The notes: generated from the sequence alone by a model not told the origin. A stretch of 6,577 nucleotides of DNA from Gammaproteobacteria bacterium (GCA_015490395.1 WFXX01000138.1:1-6577), one strand, 5' to 3'. Positions 1-6,577 are shown, counted from the first letter of the stretch. Numbers and translations are program-made.

Positions 1-449
1 ACCCACACCAGCCCCACCACCACCGCAGCGGCCGCTGGGCTGGCCAAGCCCTGGAAGTAGCGGCGCTCAGAGGTGGCCTGGCGAACGTTAAAGCGTGCCA
101 GCCTCAGGGCCGCGGCGGAGGTGAACAGGAAGGCCCCCAGCCAGCCGATCTTGCCCAAGTGCACCAGGGCCCACTGGTAGACCACCAGGGCCGGGGCCAA
201 GCCGAAGGCCACCATATCTGAGAGGCTGTCGTACTCCTTACCGAAGTCACTCTGGGTGTTGGTCAGCCGGGCGATGCGCCCATCGAGGCCGTCCATGAGC
301 AGGGCCACGAAGACGGCCACCCCCGCGGCCCCGAAACGCCCGTTCATGGCCGCCACGATGGCGTAGAAGCCGGCGAAGAGGCCGGCGGTGGTAAAGAGGT
401 TGGGCAGCAGGTAGATGCCCCGCCGGCGGGGCCGCGGCTCGCCGCTCAC
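1..449 (-). CDS. pssA: CDP-diacylglycerol--serine O-phosphatidyltransferase (PssA), 3' end cut by window edge
   Basis: Integral membrane enzyme that transfers the phosphatidyl group of CDP-diacylglycerol to L-serine, giving phosphatidylserine, the precursor of phosphatidylethanolamine. The 149 residues visible carry the complete CDP-alcohol phosphotransferase signature D-G-x2-A-R-x8-G-x3-D-x3-D: D56, G57, A60, R61, G70, D74, D78. An N-terminal GIYLLPNLFTTAGLF segment opens the first membrane helix, and RLARFN (116-121) and FQGLASPAAA (132-141) are typical of the PssA (type II) branch rather than PgsA. The start is GTG at 447-449, overlapping the stop of the upstream psd-like gene as GTGA; a GGAGG lies 10 bases upstream (460-464). 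The overlap implies translational coupling. Full-length relatives have about 240-280 residues, so roughly the second half is missing beyond position 1. Family assignment is secure. Confidence 0.93.
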   Translation of the reverse strand, partial: MSGEPRPRRRGIYLLPNLFTTAGLFAGFYAIVAAMNGRFGAAGVAVFVALLMDGLDGRIARLTNTQSDFGKEYDSLSDMVAFGLAPALVVYQWALVHLGKIGWLGAFLFTSAAALRLARFNVRQATSERRYFQGLASPAAAAVVVGLVW

Positions 450-1117
450 GAGGCCAGGGCCTCCGCCCGCGCCTGGACGTCCTCGTGCACCAGGCTGGCC
501 AGGATGTCCTCACCCGCCCGCACCCGCCGTCCGGCTTCCACCCGCAGCCGGGCGTTGGCCGGCAGGTGAAGGCGTACCCGGGCCGGGAGGTAGACGAAGG
601 CGCAGCGCTGGCCCTGGCCCAGGCGCTCTCCAGGGCGCACCAGGCAGCGGGTGCGCGCCGGCAACGCCCAACCCTCCAGGGCCAGCACCACGTCATCGCC
701 CTCGTCGGTGCGCAGCCACAAGGCCAGCCCCGGAGCCGCCGGGCGTGCACCACCACGGGGACGGGGATAGGCCGCCCCGGGGCGCAGCCGCCAGAGCCGC
801 ATCACCCGGCCCTCCACGGGACTGCGCACCGTGAAGGGGCCCCAGGGCTGCAGCCGCAACACCAGGCCTAGGGAGCGGCGCCCCACGAAGGGATCATGGA
901 CGTCCTCCCGCACCCGGACCACCCGCCCGTCCACAGGAGCCAGCACGCCTAGCGGCGAGGGCGGAACCGCCCGATGGGGGTCACGACAGAGGAGCAGCAG
1001 CGCCGGGACCAAGGCCAGAGGGAGCAGGGCCGCGCCTCGCCCCCCGGCAGCCAGCACGGCGAGAGACGCCGCGGCCAGCAACGCGGCCCCCGCCCAGCCC
1101 TCGCGCGTGACACTCAC
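446..1117 (-). CDS. Short-form phosphatidylserine decarboxylase homologue, apparently lacking catalytic residues
   Basis: A 223-residue protein of the short (PSD-A, archaetidylserine-type) phosphatidylserine decarboxylase family. Two hydrophobic segments at about 9-24 and 28-43 are followed by LCRDPHRAVP, then LAPVDGRV (60-66, keeping D63), RSPVEGRV (98-105) and the C-terminal biotinyl-like fold RVRLHLPANARLRV to GEDILASL. Active family members make their pyruvoyl group by cleaving a Gly-Ser bond in a motif like IRFGSRVDVYLP. Here the ungapped equivalent reads VYLPARVRLHLP, with P178-A179 in place of Gly-Ser. The family His of the NVHxNRSPV motif is F95, and the ENERN-like motif is not recognisable. 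Position between ilvC and pssA matches psd in related genomes, and active Psd would use the PssA product. Start is GTG, 21 bases after the ilvC stop, with no clear Shine-Dalgarno; coupling to ilvC translation is likely. I infer a pseudoenzyme or diverged function. The reading frame is intact, so it is not an obvious pseudogene. Confidence 0.82.
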   Translation of the reverse strand: MSVTREGWAGAALLAAASLAVLAAGGRGAALLPLALVPALLLLCRDPHRAVPPSPLGVLAPVDGRVVRVREDVHDPFVGRRSLGLVLRLQPWGPFTVRSPVEGRVMRLWRLRPGAAYPRPRGGARPAAPGLALWLRTDEGDDVVLALEGWALPARTRCLVRPGERLGQGQRCAFVYLPARVRLHLPANARLRVEAGRRVRAGEDILASLVHEDVQARAEALAS

Positions 1118-1138
1118 CGCCGGCGGCCGGGCGCGCCC

Positions 1139-2155
<1,017 letters not shown>

Positions 2156-2182
2156 GCTCGATCGCTCCCCTACCTGACCACT

Positions 2183-2221
2183 GGGCGGGCCATCCGCCCT
2201 TCGATCCGACGCCCCGGCGTC
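2183..2221 (-). other. Two tandem stem-loops between ilvH and ilvC
   Basis: Read on the minus strand, the ilvH stop is followed by GACGC-CGGG-GCGTC (2221-2208; 5-bp stem, 4-base loop) and then GGGCGG-ATGGC-CCGCCC (2199-2183; 6-bp stem, 5-base loop), before the ilvC ribosome binding site. Neither is followed by a T tract, so they do not look like intrinsic terminators. They could act as processing or 3'-end protecting structures that let ilvH and ilvC RNA levels differ, but in such GC-rich sequence short stems also arise by chance. Confidence 0.4.
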
Positions 2222-2224
2222 CCC

Positions 2225-2713
2225 TCAGGCCAAGGCACGCTCGCCCCGGGCGATGCCCGAGGTCCCCGAGCGCACCGTCTCCAGGATGGCTCCCTCCCCC
2301 ACCGCCTCGAGGAAGGCGTCCAGCTTCTCCCCGGTGCCGGTGAGCTCCACGGTGTAGGTGGTGGGGGTCACGTCCAGCACGCGCCCGCGGAAGATCTCCG
2401 TCAGGCGCAGCAGCTCGGCCCGCGCCTCGCCCTCCGCGCGCAGCTTGATGAGCATCAGTTCGCGCTCGATGTGGGGCCCTTCGGTCAGGTCCACCAGCTT
2501 GACCACGTCGATGAGCTTATTGAGCTGCTTGGTGATCTGCTCGATGACCTCATCCGAGCCGGAGGTCACCAGGGTCATGCGCGAGAGCGAGGGGTCCTCC
2601 GTGGGGGCCACGGTGAGGGAGTGGATGTTGTAGCCCCGGGCCGAGAACAGCCCCGCCACCCGGCTCAAGGCCCCGGCCTCGTTCTCCAGGAGGATGGAGA
2701 TGATGTGGCGCAT
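2225..2713 (-). CDS. ilvH: Acetolactate synthase small (regulatory) subunit
   Basis: Regulatory subunit that activates the IlvB catalytic subunit and gives it feedback inhibition by valine. The 162 residues match the usual length (about 163). An N-terminal ACT domain, MRHIISILLENEAGALSRVAGLFSARGYNI, spans roughly residues 1-75, and the C-terminal domain, from about 80, contains LMLIKL, RLTEIFRGRVLDV and the ELTGTGEKLDAF stretch. Residues N11, G14 and N29, which correspond to the valine-site region in the E. coli subunit, are conserved, so valine sensitivity is expected. The ATG at 2711-2713 has a GGAG 7 bases upstream and follows the ilvB stop by 26 bases. An in-frame open stretch continues upstream over ilvB, but this is an antisense-free shadow frame without family similarity, so the start chosen here is firm. 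Confidence 0.97.
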   Translation of the reverse strand: MRHIISILLENEAGALSRVAGLFSARGYNIHSLTVAPTEDPSLSRMTLVTSGSDEVIEQITKQLNKLIDVVKLVDLTEGPHIERELMLIKLRAEGEARAELLRLTEIFRGRVLDVTPTTYTVELTGTGEKLDAFLEAVGEGAILETVRSGTSGIARGERALA

Positions 2714-2739
2714 GGCTCCGCTCCCCGCCTCCGCGACCC

Positions 2740-4440
2740 TCACACCAGGATCATCTCGCTCAGCCCCGCCCCGGCCGGGACCATGGGGTAGACGTTCTCC
2801 GTCTGATCGGTGATGAAGTCCAAGAAGACCAGGCGGTCCTTCATGGCCAAGGCTTCCTCCAGGGCCGGCCGCACGTCCTCCCGGCGCTCGATGCGCATCC
2901 CCACGTGGCCGTAGGCCTCGGCCAGCTTCACGAAGTCCGGCAGCGACTCCATGTAGGACATGGCGTAGCGGCCCTGGTAGAAGAACTCCTGCCACTGGCG
3001 CACCATGCCCAGGTAGCGGTTGTTGAGGTTGATGATCTTGATGGGCAGCCCGTACTGCTTGCAGGTGGACAGCTCCTGGATGCACATCTGGATGCTGCCC
3101 TCGCCGGTGATGCAGCAGACCAGGGCGTCGGGATGGGCCAGCTGCACCCCCATGGCCGCCGGCAGCCCGAAGCCCATGGTCCCCAGGCCCCCGGAGTTGA
3201 TCCAGCGCCGAGGCTTGTCGAACTTGTAGAACTGGGCAGCCCACATCTGGTGCTGACCTACGTCCGAGGTCAGGAAGGCCTCGCCTCGGGTGACCTCGTA
3301 AAGCTGCTCCAGCACGTACTGGGGCTTGATGACGGGCGCCTCGCGATCGTACTTGAGGCAGTCCATGGCCCGCCATTCCTCGATCTGCCGCCACCAGGCG
3401 GCGAGGGCCTCGCGATCGGGGGAGCGGTCGGTCGCGTCCAGCACGCGCAGCATGTCCCTCAGCACCCGGCCCACGTCCCCCACGATGGGGATGTCCACCT
3501 TCACGTTCTTGGAGATGGAGGCCGGGTCGATGTCCACATGGATGATCTTGGCGTGGGGACAGAACTTCTCCACGTTGCCGGTGACGCGGTCGTCGAAGCG
3601 GGCCCCGATGGCGATGAGCACGTCGCAGTGGTGCATCGCCATGTTGGCCTCGTAGGTCCCGTGCATGCCCAGCATCCCCAGGAAGCGCCGGTCGGTGGCC
3701 GGATAGCCTCCCAAGCCCATCAGGGTGCTGGTGATGGGATAGTCCAGGCGTTGGACCAGCTCGGTGAGCACCTCGGCCGCATCGCTGAGGATCACGCCGC
3801 CTCCGGTGTAGAACACCGGCCGGCGGGCCCGCAGGATGAGGTCCACGGCCCGGCGGATCTGGCCCGGATGGCCTCGGGTCACCGGGTTGTAGGAGCGGAT
3901 GCGCACCCGCTCCGGATAGACGTAGGGGGCCTTGGCGGCGGTGACGTCCTTGGGCAAGTCCACCAGCACCGGCCCCGGCCTGCCCGTGGTGGCGATGTAG
4001 AAGGCCTTCTTGAGGGTCAGGGCCAGGTCCCGGACGTCCTTGACCAGGAAGTTGTGCTTGACGCAGGGCCGGGTGATGCCCACGTTGTCCACCTCCTGGA
4101 AGGCGTCGTTGCCGATGAGAGCGGTGGGCACCTGCCCGGTGAGCACCACCAGGGGGATGGAGTCCATGTAGGCGGTAGCGATGCCGGTGACGGCGTTGGT
4201 GGCCCCCGGCCCCGAGGTCACCAGCACCACCCCCGGGCGGCCGGTGGCCCGGGCGTAGCCGTCGGCGGCATGGGTGGCGCCCTGCTCGTGGCGCACCAGG
4301 ATATGCTTGACCTGCTCCTGCTGGAAGAGGGCATCGTAGATATGGAGCACCGCCCCGCCCGGGTAGCCGAAGACGTACTCCACACCCTCGTCGCGCAGGC
4401 AGCGGACGACGATCTCCGCGCCGGTCAGCTCCATGGACAT
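2740..4440 (-). CDS. ilvB: Acetolactate synthase large (catalytic) subunit
   Basis: Thiamine-diphosphate enzyme condensing two pyruvates to 2-acetolactate, or pyruvate and 2-oxobutyrate to 2-aceto-2-hydroxybutyrate, the committed step of branched-chain amino acid synthesis. Its 566 residues show the three expected domains: the N-terminal pyrimidine-binding domain with the catalytic glutamate E52 (RHEQGATHAADGYAR), the central FAD-binding domain with GARFDDRVTG (279-288) and HVDIDPASI (301-309), and the C-terminal diphosphate-binding domain with GEGSIQM (446-452) to NLNNRYLGM (471-479). The sequence style (QELSTCKQYGLP, MVRQWQEFFYQGRYAMSYMESLPDF) is that of proteobacterial IlvB/IlvI. The start could be the ATG at 4440 or the one two codons later at 4434; the first has GGGG five bases upstream. 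It heads the ilvBHC operon and is preceded by a leader with a terminator-like hairpin. Confidence 0.97.
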   Translation of the reverse strand: MSMELTGAEIVVRCLRDEGVEYVFGYPGGAVLHIYDALFQQEQVKHILVRHEQGATHAADGYARATGRPGVVLVTSGPGATNAVTGIATAYMDSIPLVVLTGQVPTALIGNDAFQEVDNVGITRPCVKHNFLVKDVRDLALTLKKAFYIATTGRPGPVLVDLPKDVTAAKAPYVYPERVRIRSYNPVTRGHPGQIRRAVDLILRARRPVFYTGGGVILSDAAEVLTELVQRLDYPITSTLMGLGGYPATDRRFLGMLGMHGTYEANMAMHHCDVLIAIGARFDDRVTGNVEKFCPHAKIIHVDIDPASISKNVKVDIPIVGDVGRVLRDMLRVLDATDRSPDREALAAWWRQIEEWRAMDCLKYDREAPVIKPQYVLEQLYEVTRGEAFLTSDVGQHQMWAAQFYKFDKPRRWINSGGLGTMGFGLPAAMGVQLAHPDALVCCITGEGSIQMCIQELSTCKQYGLPIKIINLNNRYLGMVRQWQEFFYQGRYAMSYMESLPDFVKLAEAYGHVGMRIERREDVRPALEEALAMKDRLVFLDFITDQTENVYPMVPAGAGLSEMILV

Positions 4441-4499
4441 CGAGACCCCGGGGGCGGAAGCCCTGCTTCAAAGACGAAAAAACCCGCCAAAACGGGCAT
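4425..4499 (-). CDS. Possible 24-codon leader ORF overlapping the ilvB start
   Basis: An ATG at 4497-4499 with GAGG a few bases upstream (GAGGTCAAAA before the ATG) opens a 24-codon frame beginning MPVLAGFFVFEAGLP and ending in TGA at 4425-4427, sixteen bases inside ilvB in a different frame. Its codons run straight through the 3' part of the hairpin and T tract, so a ribosome on it would prevent the hairpin. It contains two Val and two Leu but no run of regulatory codons like classical ilv leader peptides. Whether it is translated cannot be told from the sequence; it could be chance. Confidence 0.25.
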   Translation of the reverse strand: MPVLAGFFVFEAGLPPPGSRCPWS

Positions 4500-4503
4500 T
4501 TTT
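4477..4503 (-). terminator. Intrinsic terminator-like hairpin (possibly bidirectional or attenuator) before ilvB
   Basis: On the minus strand an A tract is followed by CCCG, loop TTTTGG, CGGG and six Ts; a G-T pair and the flanking A/T tracts can lengthen the 4-bp stem. The same sequence reads as hairpin plus five Ts on the plus strand, so it may work both ways. It lies about 50 bases after the hydrolase stop and about 37 bases before the ilvB ATG. It could end hydrolase transcription or, since the best candidate ilv promoter lies upstream of it, attenuate ilvBHC. The stem is short, so strength is uncertain. It is also the only AT-rich patch in its surroundings. Confidence 0.6.
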
Positions 4504-4526
4504 GACCTCAACGGGCCAATGAGGGA

Positions 4527-4556
4527 ACGGTACCTTCAGTGCATGGCCCAGGTCAA
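4527..4556 (-). promoter_or_regulatory. Candidate sigma-70 promoter for the ilv operon
   Basis: Minus-strand TTGACC (4556-4551, five of six consensus bases, overlapping the hydrolase stop codon) is separated by 18 bases from TACCGT (4532-4527, three of six, but keeping the first T, the A and the last T that matter most). Transcription would begin near 4520, giving an 80-base leader that includes the hairpin. The -10 match is weak. Confidence 0.3.
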
Positions 4557-5332
4557 GGCAGGGCCGCGCGAGCACCTCCCAGGCGCCAGGTAAGAAAGGC
4601 CCGGGCGGCCTCCAGGGCCTCGCGGGCCAACCGCGGGTCGTAACCCGGCTCTCGAGGCTCGGAGAACCCGGACCCGCCGGGCAGGCGGCGCAGCACCACC
4701 GCCCTCCCCAGGGCCATGGCCTCCTCCTCCAACCGCCGCACCTCCGAGGCGGTGGGGAGGGCAGCACCCTCAGCCAGCAGCACCAAGAGGCCATCCGGGA
4801 GCCGACCGAGGGTCTCCGCGTCTGCCGGCAGCAGCGAGGGCTCGATGAGCACAGCGGCCTCCACCGGGGCGGAGGCCGCTCCGGCATGCCGGGCCAGCAA
4901 GGTCCAGGCCCGGTCGGCCCCATAGCCCCAACCGATCACCGCGAGGCGCCGCCCCGGCCGGCGCAGGTGTTCCAGCGCGGCAGTCACGTCCGCCTCCACC
5001 CACACCGGATCCACCTGCCGGTACACCTCCTCCGCCCGCCGTCGGCTCTCGGGTCGGCGGCCATCGAAGAGGTCGATGGCCAGCGTCCGGAAACCGGCCT
5101 CAGCCAGCTGCTCCGCGGCCCGGCGCACGCTCTCGGTCAGGCCCCAGCGGTCGTGCAGCAGGAGCACCCCCACCGCAGCTTCCTCGGGGCCGGCAGCATA
5201 GGCATCGAAACGGGTGCCGTAGGCGGTGGTCAGCTCCAGGAAGCGCCCTCCCTGCGCCGCAGGCGTCGCGGCCAGCAACAGGGCCAGGGCCGTCCCGGCC
5301 AGCACCGCCGCCCGCCGCCGTCCCCTCGCCAT
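4553..5332 (-). CDS. Exported dienelactone-hydrolase-like alpha/beta-hydrolase fold protein, catalytic triad apparently lost
   Basis: A 259-residue protein of the dienelactone hydrolase type. Residues 1-28 form a signal peptide: MARGRRR, a hydrophobic core AAVLAGTALALLLAATPA, and likely cleavage near AAQG, so the protein is probably exported. The fold is recognisable from VGVLLLHDRWGLTESVRRAAEQLAEAGF (54-81), TLAIDLFDG (83-91) and the nucleophile-elbow strand LAVIGWGYGAD (130-140). Active relatives have Cys (or Ser), Asp and His. Here the elbow nucleophile is G136, the Asp position in LLAEGAALP is about A190, and the PGxxHGF histidine is S221 (LPGGSGF); the protein has no cysteine. I infer a non-catalytic member. 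The start is chosen because AGGAGGT lies 9 bases before this ATG and the signal peptide begins here. The same frame is open upstream into the permease, so an automatic caller may report one 674-residue fusion (4553-6577). Confidence 0.75.
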   Translation of the reverse strand: MARGRRRAAVLAGTALALLLAATPAAQGGRFLELTTAYGTRFDAYAAGPEEAAVGVLLLHDRWGLTESVRRAAEQLAEAGFRTLAIDLFDGRRPESRRRAEEVYRQVDPVWVEADVTAALEHLRRPGRRLAVIGWGYGADRAWTLLARHAGAASAPVEAAVLIEPSLLPADAETLGRLPDGLLVLLAEGAALPTASEVRRLEEEAMALGRAVVLRRLPGGSGFSEPREPGYDPRLAREALEAARAFLTWRLGGARAALP

Positions 5333-5341
5333 GGCCTGCGC

Positions 5342-5348
5342 ACCTCCT
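5342..5348 (-). promoter_or_regulatory. Ribosome binding site that fixes the hydrolase-like gene start
   Basis: Minus-strand AGGAGGT, a perfect Shine-Dalgarno, sits 9 bases before the ATG at 5330-5332. It is the best argument that the hydrolase-like protein is translated independently and is not merely the C-terminal part of the permease frame. Confidence 0.7.
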
Positions 5349-5379
5349 CGCCCACCGAATCTCGAAGGTTCCGGCGCGG

Positions 5380-5408
5380 ACCATAGCATGGCACCCAGTG
5401 GGCGGCAA
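5380..5408 (-). promoter_or_regulatory. Candidate extended -10 promoter for the hydrolase-like gene
   Basis: Minus-strand TTGCCG (5408-5403, four of six) is 17 bases from TATGGT (5385-5380, four of six), and the -10 is preceded by TGC, an extended -10 element. It falls in the 98-base stretch between the probable permease stop and the hydrolase start. That a promoter-like sequence and a strong Shine-Dalgarno both lie here supports this stretch being intergenic rather than a protein linker. Confidence 0.35.
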
Positions 5409-5430
5409 TCGGGAAGCCAACGCCTCCCCG

Positions 5431-6577
5431 TCAGCCCTCCAGCCCCCCCCAACAAGGCCCTCCAGGGGGGGCGGGACGGGACCCGGCCCAGGACGGAGAG
5501 GCCGGCGATGGCCACCGCCAGGGCCCCACCCCCGGCGCCGATCAGCCATAGGGCGGGGTCGGGCACATAGGCCAGCCCGAAGACCCGCTCGCCCACCTGC
5601 CGTCCCACCAGGGCCGCTCCGGCCGCCCCGAGCAGCCCGGCAAGGGCCCCCAGCGTCAGCAGCTCCGCCGCCAAGGCCCCGTGGAGCAGCCTCCGGGGCG
5701 CCCCCAGGGCCCGCAGCAGGGCCGCCTCCCGGCGCCGCTCGGCCACTGTGGCCTGGAGGGTGGCCACCAGGACCACCAGGGAGGAGGCGGCGGTGAGCAG
5801 AAAGAGCCCCTCCAGAATCCCCGCCACCTGGTCCAGAATGGCCCGAACCTGCGTCACCAAGGCGGAGACGTCGATGACGGTCACGTTGGGGAAGCGGCGC
5901 ACTAGGCGCTCCAGCACCGCCTCCCGACCCTCCGGGAGATGGAGCGCGGCGATATGGCTCAGGGGGAAGCCCTCCAAGGCCCCCGGGCTGGTCAGCACGA
6001 AGAAGTTGGCCCGCAGGCTCCCCCAGTCCACCCGACGCAAGCTGGTCACCGTCCCCTCCAGGGTCCGGTCGCCCACTCGGAAGCGTAGCCGACTACCCAG
6101 CCCCACCCCCAGGGCCCGGGCCCAGCCCTCCTCCACGGAGAAGCGCACCTCCGCCTCCCCCGGGGCCCACCATTGGCCGGCCACCACCTGCTCATCGGGC
6201 CCCGGCCGCTCGGCCCAGGACAGGTGGTAGACCCGCAGGGCCAAGCGCCGTGCCCGGGGATCGGCATAGCGCTCGGCCCGCACCGGCTCGCCGTCCAACG
6301 CCTCCAGGCGGGCCCGCACAGTGGGATGGAAACGCGGCGGCTCCAGCCCCGCCTCCCGAAAGAAGGTCGTCAACGGCCCTGCCTGTTCGGGGAGGATGCC
6401 AATGAGGAAGCGGTTGGGGGCATCGGGTGGCAAGGCGGCCCGCCAAGCGTCCAGGAGGTCTGAACGCACCACCCCCAGCAGCAGGAGCACCAGGGCCGTC
6501 AGGCCCACCGCTGCCAGCTGCCCCTGCACCGCGCCCCGCCGACGCAGGGCCCCCGCGTCGGCGGGGCGCGGTGCAGG
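5431..6577 (-). CDS. FtsX/YbbP-family ABC transporter permease, C-terminal part, 5' end cut by window edge
   Basis: Membrane subunit resembling YbbP, the large FtsX-type permease that partners the ATPase YbbA in proteobacteria. The visible part, about 380 of an expected 800 or more residues, starts at ALRRRGAVQGQL, followed by a membrane helix (AAVGLTALVLLLLGVV), SDLLDAWRAALPPDAPNRFLIGILPEQ, a long periplasmic domain, then three helices (near GLFLLTAASSLVVLVATL, ELLTLGALAGLLGAAGAALV and ALWLIGAGGGALAVAIAGLSVL) with the FtsX motif RRREAALLRALGA between the first two. There is no start codon of its own here: the first GTG (6527-6529) is internal and the frame is open to 6577. The family C-terminus should end soon after RPPWRALL. 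In the given sequence a G8 tract (5443-5450) keeps the frame open into the hydrolase gene; with seven Gs it ends GGLEG and TGA at 5431-5433, the end used here. Substrate is unknown. Confidence 0.72.
5443..5450 (-). repeat. Eight-G homopolymer at the end of the permease gene
   Basis: The plus strand has eight consecutive C (eight G in the coding sense). Its length decides the reading frame: eight joins the permease to the hydrolase-like protein, seven gives a TGA four codons later at 5431-5433, and nine opens a third unrelated frame. Such tracts are prone to sequencing error and to replication slippage. Confidence 0.8.
6523..6577. repeat. Perfect 23-bp inverted repeat at the window end
   Basis: Bases 6523-6545 are the exact reverse complement of 6555-6577, with a 9-base spacer (6546-6554). 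The outer arm ends exactly at the last base of the window. The inner arm encodes the plausible permease residues around RRRGAVQ; the outer arm translates to PAPRPADA, which does not look like the family. I consider a fold-back artefact at a contig end the most likely source, though a real palindrome is possible. Confidence 0.85.

Noticed and set aside
1118..1138. GC-rich palindromic bases (GGGCGCGCCC) between ilvC and the psd-like gene as a terminator
   Set aside because: There is no T tract and almost no loop; the downstream genes lie too close and would have no promoter, so chance GC self-complementarity is more likely.
3085..3105. IlvB thiamine diphosphate motif reads GEGS rather than the common GDGS
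   Set aside because: To my knowledge Glu at this place is common in IlvB/IlvI of beta- and gammaproteobacteria, and the rest of the motif through NN is intact, so it is not a sign of lost activity.
2714..4471. In-frame upstream extension of ilvH over ilvB, which would give a 748-residue protein
   Set aside because: The extra part is the +1 shadow of ilvB with Arg/Gly/Pro-rich sequence. The ACT domain begins exactly at the ATG at 2711-2713, which has its own Shine-Dalgarno.
2905..4593. Long plus-strand open frame of 562 codons opposite ilvB
   Set aside because: It is complementary to a conserved acetolactate synthase gene, and its composition (many H, V, G, D) is typical of an antisense shadow.
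5100..5549. Open minus-strand frame of 149 codons overlapping the permease end and the hydrolase start
   Set aside because: It is the out-of-frame shadow that a nine-G tract would enter; Arg/Gly/Ala-rich, with no motif, whereas the hydrolase frame shows clear fold landmarks.
6527..6529. GTG as a genuine start of the permease gene
   Set aside because: The frame is open upstream to the edge, the family continues N-terminally for hundreds of residues, and no Shine-Dalgarno is visible there; it is an internal valine.

Overview
The window is a very GC-rich (roughly 70% by eye) piece of a proteobacterial genome in which every supported gene lies on the minus strand, so biological order runs from position 6577 down to 1. 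The gene order ilvB-ilvH-ilvC-psd-like-pssA is the proteobacterial arrangement (Pseudomonas has ilvI-ilvH-ilvC-pssA; many beta- and some gammaproteobacteria have a psd gene between ilvC and pssA). The protein sequences fit a high-GC gammaproteobacterium or betaproteobacterium. This assignment is inference from gene order and sequence style, not from a search.

Layout. (1) 6577-5431: C-terminal part of an FtsX/YbbP-family ABC transporter permease, truncated by the window edge, which itself consists of a perfect 23-bp inverted repeat. (2) 5430-5333: short intergenic region with a promoter-like sequence and a perfect Shine-Dalgarno. (3) 5332-4553: secreted dienelactone-hydrolase-like protein whose catalytic triad positions all appear replaced. 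As the sequence stands, genes 1 and 3 are joined in one open frame, but only because of an eight-G tract; with seven Gs the permease would stop at once. (4) 4552-4441: ilv leader, with a candidate promoter, a hairpin flanked by A and T tracts, and a possible 24-codon leader ORF covering the hairpin. (5) 4440-1139: ilvB, ilvH and ilvC, encoding the large and small subunits of acetolactate synthase and ketol-acid reductoisomerase, the first two shared steps of valine/isoleucine (and leucine precursor) synthesis. (6) 1117-446: a short-form phosphatidylserine decarboxylase homologue that lacks the self-cleaving Gly-Ser and the active-site His. (7) 449-1: N-terminal part of pssA, phosphatidylserine synthase, overlapping gene 6 by 4 bases and running off the left edge.

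Spacing from ilvB to pssA is 26, 69, 21 and -4 bases, so these five genes look like one operon joining branched-chain amino acid synthesis with the entry into phosphatidylethanolamine synthesis. The metabolic enzymes are ordinary with intact active sites. The unusual points are two neighbouring enzyme-family proteins that seem to have lost catalysis, the G8 tract joining two genes, and the ilv leader. I found no mobile element, CRISPR array, tRNA or rRNA.
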